From contig JALIZF010001480.1 of the NCBI GenBank assembly GCA_029948255.1, positions 67,001 through 131,000 on the forward strand: a stretch of DNA of 64,000 nt. The letters run 5' to 3'. The translations under genes were made by a program, and so were the position numbers. Below, one piece after another: positions 1-10,453 of the stretch; the stretch's first letter is position 1, and the number at the start of each line of letters is the position of its first letter. This DNA comes from Telmatactis stephensoni. Its lineage: Eukaryota > Cnidaria > Anthozoa > Actiniaria > Isophelliidae. The notes beneath the pieces are model-generated. The model was not told the DNA's origin. It was given only the letters and a program-made list of their open reading frames with translations, and made no database searches.

Positions 1-252
1 ATGTAAAATCAAGTGTAAAGCTCTTTAATTTTTTCCTAAATCTTATCCGAAACTCAAAGTTCGCCTTGTCTTTACAAATGCATAACGGCTAATCGCTTAG
101 CATTTCCAAATTACAGTCTTTATAACTGAAAACATAGATCCTTAGGGGTTTTAAATCTGAAATTTGAGAGCCATCGGATAATTTCACGCCATACAGCGAG
201 GTTCAGAAATGGGTGATTCCGCGCCAAAACAGATACCCGCGGGCCACCTTAA
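1..252. mobile_element. Right end of a TTAA-flanked inverted-repeat element
   Basis: The window opens inside what looks like a transposon end. The last bases before position 249 read GGGCCACC and are followed by TTAA (249-252). The complete element at 20377-22753 has the same termini (GGTGGCCC...GGGCCACC) between TTAA sites. The left end lies outside the window, so length and coding content are unknown. The internal sequence shows no protein I recognise. The call rests only on the shared terminus and the TTAA. Confidence 0.45.
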
Positions 253-356
253 AAAAACACTTTTTTCAATTTTCTTCTTCGAAATTGAACGAGAAAAATA
301 GAAAAACGGGTGCGGTTGAAGCGTGAAAAACCTACGCATACATGACTACAGCTTAA

Positions 357-580
357 GGGGCTGTTACACACGAGGTGTTACACGCTGAAATTTTGTCCTG
401 AAACTTGTTCGCGGAGTAGTCCTGAAGTAGTTCTACTTTTCGTGAAACCACCTCGTGTAACCGACTCGGGGAAAGTTTCAGCTAAATGACCACGTCTATG
501 ACCATGTTACACGGTGCAATGTGTTGTGAAACTCGTCTCGCAACGACGATTGAGGCAAGTTTCAGCGTGTAACAGCGCCT
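357..580. mobile_element. Small inverted-repeat element (MITE-like)
   Basis: The left side carries GGGCTGTTACAC and GTTACACGCTGAAA; the right side carries the reverse complement, ending in TTTCAGCGTGTAACAGCGCC. The arms are imperfect and a third GTGTAAC motif lies between them. There is no coding capacity. It sits downstream of the calsequestrin-like gene. Target duplications are not clear. Confidence 0.4.
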
Positions 581-1151
581 TTACGGACACTTGTGTGAAA
601 CAGCCTATACGTAACTTAGGTACGCCAATTTACAAGTGTGTAAGTACATACGAACGCTTTGTGAAACGCTAGGCAAATGATGATTTAATCTTTACTTATA
701 AATATTTGGCACATCATGGCTGGATCCAAGTCATATAAAAGAGTTGTATTACGTAGCTATTCTATTTAAAGATAATAAAAAGTGGAGGCAAGTAAAGAAA
801 TAGATTAGATAACACACTTGAGGAAATCCGCAACGATCTCGATTTTAACTTTCTAAATTACATTTAGCCACAGTCCTAGCAACTCAAGCCAGGCTCAAAT
901 TCAATGAGTACCGATGAAAATGGTTTGAGAGACTTTTTCCATTTCTTTTGTTTGAGACTGGCTTAGATGGTCTAAAATGATATTATTTTCCTACATTTAT
1001 GGTAAAACGTCATCACCTGCACAGCAAGTCATTATCATGGGCACCTCTTCATTTGTAACTCGCTTTATGAAGACTTACTAGAGTATTTTGAATTTGCAAA
1101 AAATACATCAAGGTGTGAAATTGATAATTATCTAAAAAATTGATTTAAAAT
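581..1151. other. 3' flank of the calsequestrin-like gene, no other feature seen
   Basis: This AT-rich stretch lies just beyond the stop codon of the minus-strand gene and probably includes its 3' UTR. I see no convincing AATAAA on the minus strand and no conserved ORF on either strand. Confidence 0.4.
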
Positions 1152-4100
1152 TTATAATTCATGTTTATTGATTGATGATGATTGTTGTTGTTGTTGTTGT
1201 GATTCATCATTAGCAGTAAGAAATTCTACTTTATTTTGCAGTACATTGTGAATCCACTGTGTCATGTGTTTTAACTTGGGTTCTTTGCCTTTCACTTTTA
1301 ACCATGAACTACGATTCTGGAAAACAAATTATTTGATCATTCTATTTGTATTGAAGTGCGTTCATTCCATTTGTATAGGAAATCGCACGATCTTGAGTAC
1401 AATTCGGAATTAATAGGTACGAGTAATGTTTTGAAAGTTCTCAAAATAGGACGAGCCTTTAGGCGAGTCCTATTTGAGAGTTTTCAAAACATTACGAGTA
1501 ACTATTAATTCTGAATTGTACGAGAAGATCGTGCGATTTTTTATTTATAATACACTATCGTTGCCATAGCGACTTAATAGGTACTCTACAGAGTACAATT
1601 AACGATATAATGTATGTATAGTGTATTATAATGCTATTAATCTAACCATTTTAGGGTCCACAACGCCAAGTGAAGGTTTACTAACGTCTATTTTGTACGA
1701 TTTCTGCCAATACTCACGCATCTGAGAAGAAGCAATTAAAAAGTAATAATTACTTTAGTAATTGTTATCAAAATCCACACGAAAACTCAAAATACTTTAA
1801 TCGTGCAGGGGCGGATCCAGGATTATCTTCGGGAGGGGGTGCAGCATCTTCAGGAGGGGATGCACCATCATTGGAAACTGCCGAGAGGATATTTTGGAAA
1901 AAATTGAGAAAATAGAACTCAAAGTCATCTCAGCAGGAGGTGCGCACCCCTCACCTAAATCTATCCCCGCCGTACATCATACATTGTACTAAACAATTTT
2001 AAATAGTGCTATTGTATAGTTAGTGCCATTGAGCACATTTATAGAAACGACACTTTAAGATGCCGCACTCACACCAACTAAACTAGTTTAACTAAACCAG
2101 GTTTACGTTTTCCAGTCATCTTGAGAAGACAAATTTCAAACAACCATGAAAAAATATTTTAAGATTTCAAATAGATTTTTACCTTGATTAAATGTAGGGT
2201 TCGCACAGTATGAGCAACTAATTTTTAACCTTGTTTAGCTAAACCACTTTTAAACGTGTTAAACGTGTTGGTGTGAATGGATCATAAGGGCCCGTTTACA
2301 TGTATAAAGGTGTGTTGTCCCTTGTGACCGGGATAACTCATTTGTTTTCTTTTCCCTGGGGGACACAAAACAAAAGAGTTATCCCTGCTACCAGGAGCAA
2401 CTCGCCTTCATGTGAATGGACCAGGTTAAGACGGGCTTATCGGACAGCTCAGAACGCGTCTTATTTTTGCTGGCATCAAAGTTAATAGAGTGGAATGGTT
2501 TGGAAACTCGGCAAACATCAAAAGGACTGACAAAGAAGCAAACATGGATGTTGAGTGAGGCCTTGACCGTGCACAATCTTTTGTTTTACCTTCATTTATT
2601 ATGCTTGACTGACCTGACCCAAACGTTTTCATTGGCTGATTGGCTGATATATGCAGCAATGCTTTTGTTTTGTGCACGGTCACAGTTGGAAAAAGTGAAC
2701 AAAAAGATAGAACAATGGGTTTCCTAACCATTCCACTCTATTAACTTTGCTGGCATAAATGACCACACTGTGACTTACCATTGGAAATGGCTCAGGGTCC
2801 ACCCACACAAAAGTGAGGTTTTCATGGTTCTTGAAATTTCTTGCTAAACTTTTGACCAAGGAAAAGAATTTGGCTCCATCTGGAGATGACAAATGATCAA
2901 CTATGCATCTTTCATGCAGTTGAAAACATACTTTTAAAGTACAGAAGTTGCTTTACCTTCAGTTTTTGGTCTCACAAAAGCAGTGACAAGAAAACCTGTA
3001 ACTCGTGCTGACTGTTAAAAAAAAACCAGTGTAATATTGCATGACCAGTGCAGGGTTAGGTGAAAATTTCTTTTGACAAGTTTAAACAAAGGCTTACCCA
3101 GATTGCATGAATGTCCTCCAACCTTATTTTTGCAAGAATTTCTCTAAAAATTACAAATTTAGACTGAGCTTTTTGATGATTATTTTGCACTGATAAATAA
3201 ACTTGAAGCTTGCAAATGGTAATGCAACACTGAAGAAGGACAAATATTAATATCGGTATTGCTGAAAAGTTTTTCTACCACTGAATCAGACTAAGGCAAG
3301 GTCAACCTAGACTTTCGTGTTAATGCTTGCACACTGTACGTTAAAAGATGTACCATCTGATGATCATTCTCTATGGCTCAAATATTCTTATTTATTATTT
3401 AGCCTTCTCAATATGCACACTCCAGGCTGAAAAGTGTGCTGTATAAGAGAATGGAGCAGTTCTGATATCAGCAGTGCAAACCCAATCAAGCACACCTTTT
3501 CAAAAGGTAAATTGAACTTTTCGCCTTGAATATTTACTTCACAATCTAGCAAATACATAATAAAACATAGCTTTTTCTGTGCTCCGTTCAGTAATACAGC
3601 ACAAGAGCTCTCAAGAAGACAGTGTGGAGAGCTATGGCTTGTGCTCTCCTTATACACTTCTTTCATATGCTCTAGCTCAATCGTCACTTCCTGTGTGCTG
3701 TATTACTGAATGGAGCACAGGAAAAGCTGTTCTATTTGTTAATTATTCCTAACTTCAAAATCTTTAAACAAACTCTCTTCCTTCATGCTTTATATTACTA
3801 ATGGCAATAAATTTTTCTGTAAAACATGCATTTTTCAAGAGGCAGTGAAGGTTGATGCATATATCTAATGCACAAATATGCAAACTACAATATGTTGAAG
3901 ACTAGGTATTTGCTTCATCTGAGTTGGCAGTAATCTAACATGAGCTTACTTTTTATTATTCTCCACAAAATTCTTGATGTTGTGTTCTGTTATGGTCTAA
4001 ATTATAACAAGGAAAATCATCTTTTAGTATTCAGCATTTCATTAGCTAGTCCAGTGTTAGTGTATATACAACTATTTCAAAAACTTTTTGTCGGACCATA

Positions 4101-7100
4101 CAAAGACCCCAGGCATACATGACTCATCCAAAAGGGAGTATGGATAGAGATTATCAAAACAACAAAATTACACAAACAATCCACACTTTATTTTTGCAAT
4201 CTCACACTTGTATGTGGAATGTCCAAAACATCTACCCTGAACAGGTTTTTAAAGTTCATTTGACCAAAAAACTACTTCTGCAAAATTTGAGGGAATTCAA
4301 GTAGATATGGCTTTCTTAATAATGCACCATTTGCACATTTATTTCTTTACTGTTGTTTTGTTCAAAGAACATCAGCACGATGTCCACATCTAGTTTGCTA
4401 TACCCTTATACATTACAGAACTTCGTTTCTTGATGTGAAAAAACAATGACCAAAGCTGAAAAATGAGTCAAGTTTTGCATCTATACCCATGCTCCCTTTC
4501 AGTCTAGTTGCCTGTCATTTAGGTCTGTCTTCCGATAACCTTTTTGTGAAATAGGTGTACACATATGTAGTCCATTTGTACACTTGTATTGTACCTTAGA
4601 TGATGGATAGCTGATAGGTTTTTCAAATGGTTTGTGAAAATGGATTCCATTTATTTTCTTGATTCTAAGCTGTTTGGCTTGCTGCAGAAAATATACCATT
4701 CGTTAACTGAAATAAAACAGCTACCTAATTAAGTTACAACCTTATTTTGGCAACTTCTGTTTGGGAAAATTACAATAATCCTCAGCCCTCTAGTGAGAAT
4801 ACTTGACCACTGCAATTACCCCCTCTCCTCACCTGTCCTATACTCAAGTCATGGGTTACTATAATTGCTTTCTCTCCTTAGCCATTTGACATTTTGACAT
4901 TTTTTATTTGCCATTATAATAAAAAAGATAAGTAATATAACTTCTATTTACATTTAGATCATAAATATTTAAGTATATACATAGAGAATATAATATATGA
5001 ATGTAAGAAAAAAAGAAGAGGTACGAGATAAGAGTGAAAGAAAATGGTGAGGAGATTTAAAGAAACCACAACTGAAGGCTTATCAAGTTTAAATCTCCTC
5101 CATCTAGAGTACTTGACCAATATCGATCCCTCTCCTCCTCACCTGTCCTCAATAGCTAGTGTAGGTTACTATAACTTTCTCTCCTTAGCCATCTAGAGTA
5201 CTTGACCAATACCTCCCCCTTCTCACCTGTCCTCTATAGTCTAGTACTAGGTTACTATTGCTTTCTCTCCTTAGCCCTCTAGAGTACTTGACCAATATCT
5301 TGGACTCTCCTCGTCTGTCCTCTATAGTCTAGTAGTAGGTTACTGTCCCTTTCTCTCCTTAGCCATCTAGAGTACTTGACCAATACCCCCGGCCCTCACC
5401 TGTCATCTATAGTCAAGTTGAAGGTTACTATTGCTTTCTCTCCTTAGCCCTCTAGAGTACTTGACCAATATCCCCTCCCCTCCTCACCTGTCCTCAAAAG
5501 TCTAGTAGTAGGTTACTATTACTTTCTCTCCTTAGCCATCTAGAGTACTTGACCAATACCTCCCCCTTCTCACCTGTCCTCTATAGTCTAGTACTACCGG
5601 TAGGTTACTATTGCTTTCTCTCCTTTGCTCTCTAGAGTACTTGACCAATATCTTGGACTCTCCTCGCCTGTCCTCTATAGTCTAGTGGTAGCTTACTGTC
5701 CCTTTCTCCCCTTGTAGAGAACTTGACCAATATCCTCTCTCCTCACCCTAGTGGTAGGTTACTGTCCCTTTCTCTCCTTAGCCCTCTAGAGTACTTGACC
5801 AATATCTTGGACTCTCCTCGCCTGTCCTCTATAGTCTAGTAGTAGGTTACTATCACTTTCTCTCCTTAGCCATCTAGAGTACTTGACCAATACCCCTGGC
5901 CCTCACCTGTCCTCTATAGTCTAGTGGTAGCTTACTGTCCCTTTCTCCCCTTGTAGAGCACTTGACCAATATCCTCTCTCCTCACCGTAGTGGTGGGTTA
6001 CTGTCCCTTTCTCTCCTTAGCCCTCTAGAGTACTTGACCAATAGCCCCCTCTCCTCACCTGTCTTCTATAGCCTAGTGGTGGGGTTATCATACCTTGATG
6101 TAAGCACCCTTGCTTGGTGCTCTGGGTATTGGAGAGAGGGGACAAAGAAAGCCTCATGCACCATAAAACACTGATTGTCTTTAGTTATAACTCTCTGCAT
6201 TTACCTTTTTATCAAATACAGAAAAAAATGGTATCAATGGCTGATAATTCTTTGCTGCTTCTTCAAAGGCATTAAATTCTAAAAGGAGAAAATAACAGCA
6301 AATTTAAACAGTTTGTTATAAATTAAAAGAAATGCAAATTGTCCAGGTCACATGCAACTACCAGAGTCAATCATTTTGTAATACAGAGTAATGTACGTGT
6401 TACAATATCCAATAAGAAATGGCTTAATCACAAGCCAATCACAAGCATCATTTCAAAACCAGCAGAACCACTGGGGATCAAAACATGTGTCCTTGTTACA
6501 TAATTAGATAGAATAAACAAGGGTTTATTTTTTCAGACAGGCTACCTGTTTATCAACCTTTTATAAGACTGGTAGAAAGATAGGCAGCTAGGAAGAAATG
6601 ACAGAAAATGTGTTCAGTAGTCACTAGCTGTGCGGGTCTATGCATACTGCTAGGCTCAAAATGTCAGTTTGTTTCTGAGTCCCCTGCACAGCTACACAAT
6701 CTGTCATGTTTTCCTAGCTTCTTATCTTCCTATCTGTTATTTACCATTAATATGTTACGTTTTGAACTGAACATGACATTTTGAGCCTATCATTATGGAG
6801 CAGGTCGTGTGTCATATCAACCCAGTAAAGTGACCATAACAACATGAGTCTTGCTGTAGCTCAGTGGTAGAGCATTTGACTGGTATCTGCAAGGTCATAG
6901 GTTCTTGTCACTGCAGGTGGACACAGATTTTTTTCCAAACCCGCACAGCTAGTGACTAACCTGAACAGATTTTTATCAGACAGTTGGCTATCAGACTTTA
7001 TATAAACTACTCACGCGAACTGCCCTTTTCAAAAAATCCCACCATTTTACTGCTGTCTATATCTTCAAACATTTTCCTTTGCTTTTTTGTTTCAATTACA

Positions 7101-10100
7101 GTAAGTGGAGGCTCAAACATCTAAAATGAATTTTTATGAAAAACAAATTTAGTGTAAAAACATCTGCAAATGCTATTATTATTGTATATTATTTTATAAG
7201 TAGATTTCATATGACTGTGAAAATGGCACGGTCAGCTGGAAACAACAGGGTTATGACAAATTTTGAATGTTTTCAGCACTGTTTTCATGGCACAGTGCAA
7301 GAGTATGTTTCACACTAATAAGGAATCATTGCATATTTTATTATTCTGACTAAAGCTCACCTTATGAAGAAAACTAATAAGAATATCAGCAGATCTACAA
7401 AATAAATATCATTTATACATTTAACTGATGAAATGTCAATAAAACAGCATGTGATGACAGCCACCAACTCTAAACTGACAGGAACCTCAAAGAGTAACTA
7501 ATAATAATATTACCTGTGACCTAAATAGTCTACTTTTTTCCCTTGATGGAATATTACAATTGAGCCAGCAAATTTGATCCCTATAAAAATTATTATATCA
7601 GTCTTTTTATCAAAAATATTAGAACAGTACATAATCCTGTAGATAATTTTTCAAGTTTTGAATAAAACTCTACTAATGTACAATAAAATCAATATAACAT
7701 AATCAGTCACAATAAAAATAAATGATTGAGAATATTACTTGGTAATAAATGATATTAGGTGGATCAAATGCCTTACCAACATTTTGGGCAAGCTCATAAT
7801 CTTTTTCAATATTAACTTTGCCAACAGTAACGCCTTGTGGTTGGAGAACACGGCCAACAACCTTGAAAGAAAAGACACCACAATCATAACAATTAAATTT
7901 ATAAGAACTGCTAATTTCCTTAACAATAATACAATTCAGAATAATAATGAAACACTTTCTTTTATTGTTTATAAAAATCAAGTCATATATTTGACAGTCA
8001 AAATGTTATCTTAAGTTTTCATTTTTCATTGGAAATCTTTATGGTTACTCATGTAAGTTTGAGCTTATAGCCAACAAAAGCATATTATTTTGTAACATTT
8101 GGTTAATGTGTAGTTCCAGAAAATATTCATATATTATCTCCACCACAGAGGGAATTGGAAATTCCAGAGGGAAGGGGGAGGAGGGGTGGGTGGGGAGGGG
8201 GTGGGGGGTGGGGGTGGGTGGGGGTCGGGGGTTCACAGAAAGAACAAAATTACAGAGTTTGTTTGGAAGAAAAAAGTTCCAGGGGATATGAAATCCCTCT
8301 GTGGTGGGGGTGTGGGTTAATTTTCTGGAAACACACAATACTCAACACAAATGACAAATCATAACTGCAGTTGTTCATAAGAATGTTAACATGATCATGT
8401 GTATAATGCCCAAAATTTGTAAATGTTTATTGCAATGATTATAACATTGGATAAATGGAAACATGAGATATTTTTGTCTCATTCTTTGTGTAATTTTTTA
8501 GCATGTATTAAAGTAAGTAATTAGAATATAATAGCACATGCATTGGCAAGCTTAAATGGAAAAAAGTTCAGTTGAGTGAACGTGAGCCTTTATATTCTGA
8601 AATTAAGGTTCATTTAATTAAATCAAGTTGTCTTAATCTTGCAGAAAGTCTTTTCATGATTATGCATACAACATGTCTACATTGGCTTTGTAATTATAAA
8701 GTGATTATCATGATTAACTTGCAGACAAAATACTATATATCTATTGGTTATAACAAATTACAAAGAAATGAAATTCAGAAATATTTCAAGTTCATAACAA
8801 TATTTTGGTTTGATTCACATGAAGTGATTAAGAACAATTTGACAGGAAACATTGACTCATTTATTTTATGGTTTATTTAGTACAATATTATTAGAAAAAT
8901 GTTTGAAAGGTAATGAACTTCTATCAATACAAAAGTAAGAAATCTCAGTTAATTTTAACCTTATGTATTACATATGAGAAATTTGACAAGAAAAATTTGC
9001 CCACTTGGATTTTTAAGACGTTTTTTAAAAGAAAAGAGGGACATTTAATTTTGGAATTATTCAGAAAGCAACGATAGTAAAGTTGTCCAAAAAAATTAAA
9101 AAAATTATTTTTTCACATTTTGAGTTTAGGGTATTGATAATAACTTTTACTGACAGTTTAATAACATATGACACTATAAACCTCAACACGTAAGTTAGAT
9201 ACCCAATACCATAAAACTTGAAAATTAACTCTACCCACAGTCCCACGGCTTTCAAGAAAAACGAAATATTCTAGCCTAATTAAGTCAGATTTGCAACAAT
9301 AAGCATAGTGTCCCAGCATTAGGTTTGACTTCATATATATTAGGATAATATTTCAGTCATTGCAAGCTACCATGTAACCTTAATGCATGCAAGAAATACA
9401 TAAGTCTTAAGCCTGGTTTCCATTTGATCGAAAACGATCGTAAACGATCGAGAACGATCGCAAGATCATGTAGCTCACTGGAGCGTACGATCGAAAAACG
9501 ACCGTTTCCATATGATCGAAAAAGTCATGCAAGGCAAATCTGCGGGTTTTTGTTCAGCGGAGTCACGCAATATAAATTAATAATTATACTTATGAATTAA
9601 TCTTACAAACATTTCTATGAAATAACTGCAACTTTGATATCATTTTTTTTTTCGGCTTGCGTCTGCAGAATACCGAAAACTTCAGCAACTTTTTTCCAGG
9701 CGTTCAGTTTTTTGTGTTTGTCCTTGAAGTCTTTCGGATCGTTCTCCATCTTGGCCTAGTTCAAATGCCAGCTGATAGTTTGTAAACAAGCAATCCGTTA
9801 CTATGGCATTACAGTTTCGGAAGCATTGGATCTTGGGAAAAATAATGTATTATGGTATACATTTCGATCGTGCGATCGAAAAAAGTGTTTCCATATGATC
9901 GCAGACGATCGAAACGGATCGAGACGGATCGCAAAATTAGAACCTCGTTCTAATTTTTCGATCGCTTACGATCGTGATCGCAAACGATCGAAAACGATCG
10001 TACGATCGAAAAACTTAGGTTTCCATATGATCGCGGACGATCGAAAACATTTTTCTCGATCGTTCTCGATCGTTTACGATCGTTTTCGATCATATGGAAA

Positions 10101-10453
10101 CCAGGCTTTAAGTTATAGTAGATCCCTTTCCGAGCTGAAAGTGTTGTAAGCTTAAATTTATTTCAACATTTACTCACCTCGAGCATCTGTTCATCGGACT
10201 TCCAGGCCTTTTCTGACTCAGGATGTTCTTTAGACGATAAATAAAACAAAACTACAGCTAGTTTAGTGTGTTTTAGGGTCTTCTCAAAGTTGCTTTGGCT
10301 TAGTGTAGCGACGCGCTTGATACCATCATCCCGTAGATACCGTGGTAAACGGCTTTCTTGTGGATCGATTTCGTCTACGCCTTGACCAGATATACATTGT
10401 AATACAAAAGTACCAAGTATTGGTAAAAGTACGAAAAACTGCACAGCCCCCAT
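1152..10453 (-). CDS. Calsequestrin-like ER protein, basic, KHEL C-terminus
   Basis: I rebuilt 13 exons (minus strand): 10453-10178, 7861-7777, 7580-7514, 7394-7361, 7120-7015, 6278-6205, 4681-4595, 3996-3950, 3143-3098, 3011-2957, 2879-2779, 1721-1647, 1316-1152. They sum to 1218 nt (405 aa), close to vertebrate calsequestrins (about 400 aa). Residues 1-24 look like a signal peptide. The body follows the calsequestrin series of three thioredoxin-like domains: NYQPLIPFFSVFD, LTFVWVDPEPFPM and YWQKSYKIDVSKPSLGVVD match the family's conserved blocks in order. Two features are odd. A hand count gives about 60 Lys/Arg against 46 Asp/Glu in the mature chain, whereas known calsequestrins are strongly acidic. 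The Asp-rich tail is replaced by a short Gln run and a terminal KHEL, a likely ER-retrieval signal. No CXXC is visible, so oxidoreductase activity is not expected. The family is clear; high-capacity calcium storage is doubtful. The start ATG directly precedes the signal peptide and faces ARHGAP head to head. Confidence 0.88.
1379..1540. mobile_element. Long near-perfect foldback element
   Basis: Two arms of about 77 bp (1381-1457 and 1462-1538) are near-perfect reverse complements around a tiny centre reading GAGCC-TTTA-GGCGAG. The outer ends read AATCGCACGATC and GATCGTGCGATT. It lies in the last intron of the calsequestrin-like gene and would form a strong hairpin if transcribed. A second small inverted repeat (TATAATACACTA) follows at about 1546-1632. 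Its loop resembles the foldback at 16053-16244. Confidence 0.7.
1806..1972. mobile_element. MITE with CAGGGGCGGATCC terminus, copy 1
   Basis: The element starts CAGGGGCGGATCCAGGAT and ends in a degraded reverse complement (ATCCCCGCC). The interior (GGAGGGGGTGCA, GGTGCGCACCCC) is shared with a second copy at 58212-58394. The termini resemble hAT-type MITEs. It has no coding capacity and lies in an intron of the calsequestrin-like gene. Confidence 0.65.
2069..2276. mobile_element. Possible MITE with TCACACCAAC termini
   Basis: TCACACCAAC at 2069-2078 is matched by GTTGGTGTGA at 2267-2276, and both inner flanks contain TTTA/TAAA-rich variants of TTTAGCTAAACC. The arms are short and imperfect beyond 10 bp. 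A further small inverted repeat (GGGATAACTC / GAGTTATCCC) follows at about 2325-2385. Confidence 0.4.
2477..2748. mobile_element. hAT-like MITE with 8-bp target duplication
   Basis: The termini CAAAGTTAATAGAGTGG and CCACTCTATTAACTTT are inverted repeats of about 28 bp. They are flanked directly by GCTGGCAT at 2469-2476 and again at 2749-2756. An 8-bp direct repeat with a CARNG-type terminus fits the hAT superfamily. The 272-bp body has no conserved protein, so it depends on another element's transposase. It ends about 22 bp from the splice donor of a calsequestrin exon (2779). Confidence 0.75.
3566..3735. mobile_element. Inverted-repeat MITE
   Basis: About 40-bp arms share CTGTGCTCC, TTCAGTAATACAGCAC and an A-rich outer end. 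The right arm is the reverse complement of the left with a few mismatches. It lies in a calsequestrin-like intron (3144-3949). No coding capacity is visible. Confidence 0.6.
4785..6075. repeat. Minisatellite, unit about 86 bp
   Basis: About a dozen diverged units repeat the words TCTAGAGTACTTGACCAATA, CTCACCTGTCCTCTATAGTC and TTTCTCTCCTTAGCC. Neighbouring starts are mostly 85-90 bp apart. The array fills most of one calsequestrin-like intron (4682-6204). Some units carry small deletions, as expected of slippage and unequal exchange. Confidence 0.85.
6618..6958 (+). mobile_element. Composite element with tRNA-like segment
   Basis: TAGTCACTAGCTGTGCGGGT at 6618 has its reverse complement at 6939-6958, so the segment is bounded by 20-bp inverted repeats. 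Inside, 6856-6873 reads TAGCTCAGTGGTAGAGC (a tRNA A box) and 6900-6910 reads GGTTCTTGTC (a B-box-like site) at tRNA spacing. The acceptor and T arms do not pair properly, so this is a tRNA-derived SINE fragment and not a functional tRNA. Confidence 0.55.
8108..8336. mobile_element. MITE with GTTCCAGAAAAT / CCACCACAGAGGGA termini
   Basis: The left end has TTCCAGAAAAT and CCACCACAGAGGGA; the right end has TCCCTCTGTGGTGG and ATTTTCTGGAA. The arms are therefore double-blocked inverted repeats of about 60 bp. The centre is a G-rich run (GGGGTGGG repeats). It lies in the first intron of the calsequestrin-like gene. The short ORFs over the G-run are low-complexity artefacts. Confidence 0.65.
9410..10107. 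mobile_element. GATCG-packed inverted-repeat element with TTA flanks
   Basis: The element starts AGCCTGGTTTCCAT and ends ATGGAAACCAGGCT. It is flanked by TTA at 9407-9409 and 10108-10110. About two dozen GATCG or CGATC motifs cluster in the outer ~120 bp and in the right ~250 bp, many as the palindrome CGATCG. The TATGATCG end motif is also reused internally (near 9895 and 10026). TTA duplications fit a PIF/Harbinger-like transposase. The middle (about 9540-9860) has no recognised protein. It lies in intron 1 of the calsequestrin-like gene. Confidence 0.75.

Noticed and set aside
1379..1540. microRNA precursor
   Set aside because: Arms are too long and too perfect, and related foldbacks occur elsewhere, so a transposon origin is more likely.
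4785..6075. CRISPR array
   Set aside because: Units are tandem and diverged without unique spacers, and the genome is eukaryotic.
6846..6916. Functional tRNA gene
   Set aside because: A and B boxes are present, but the acceptor and T stems do not pair and the T-loop is altered; treated as SINE-derived.
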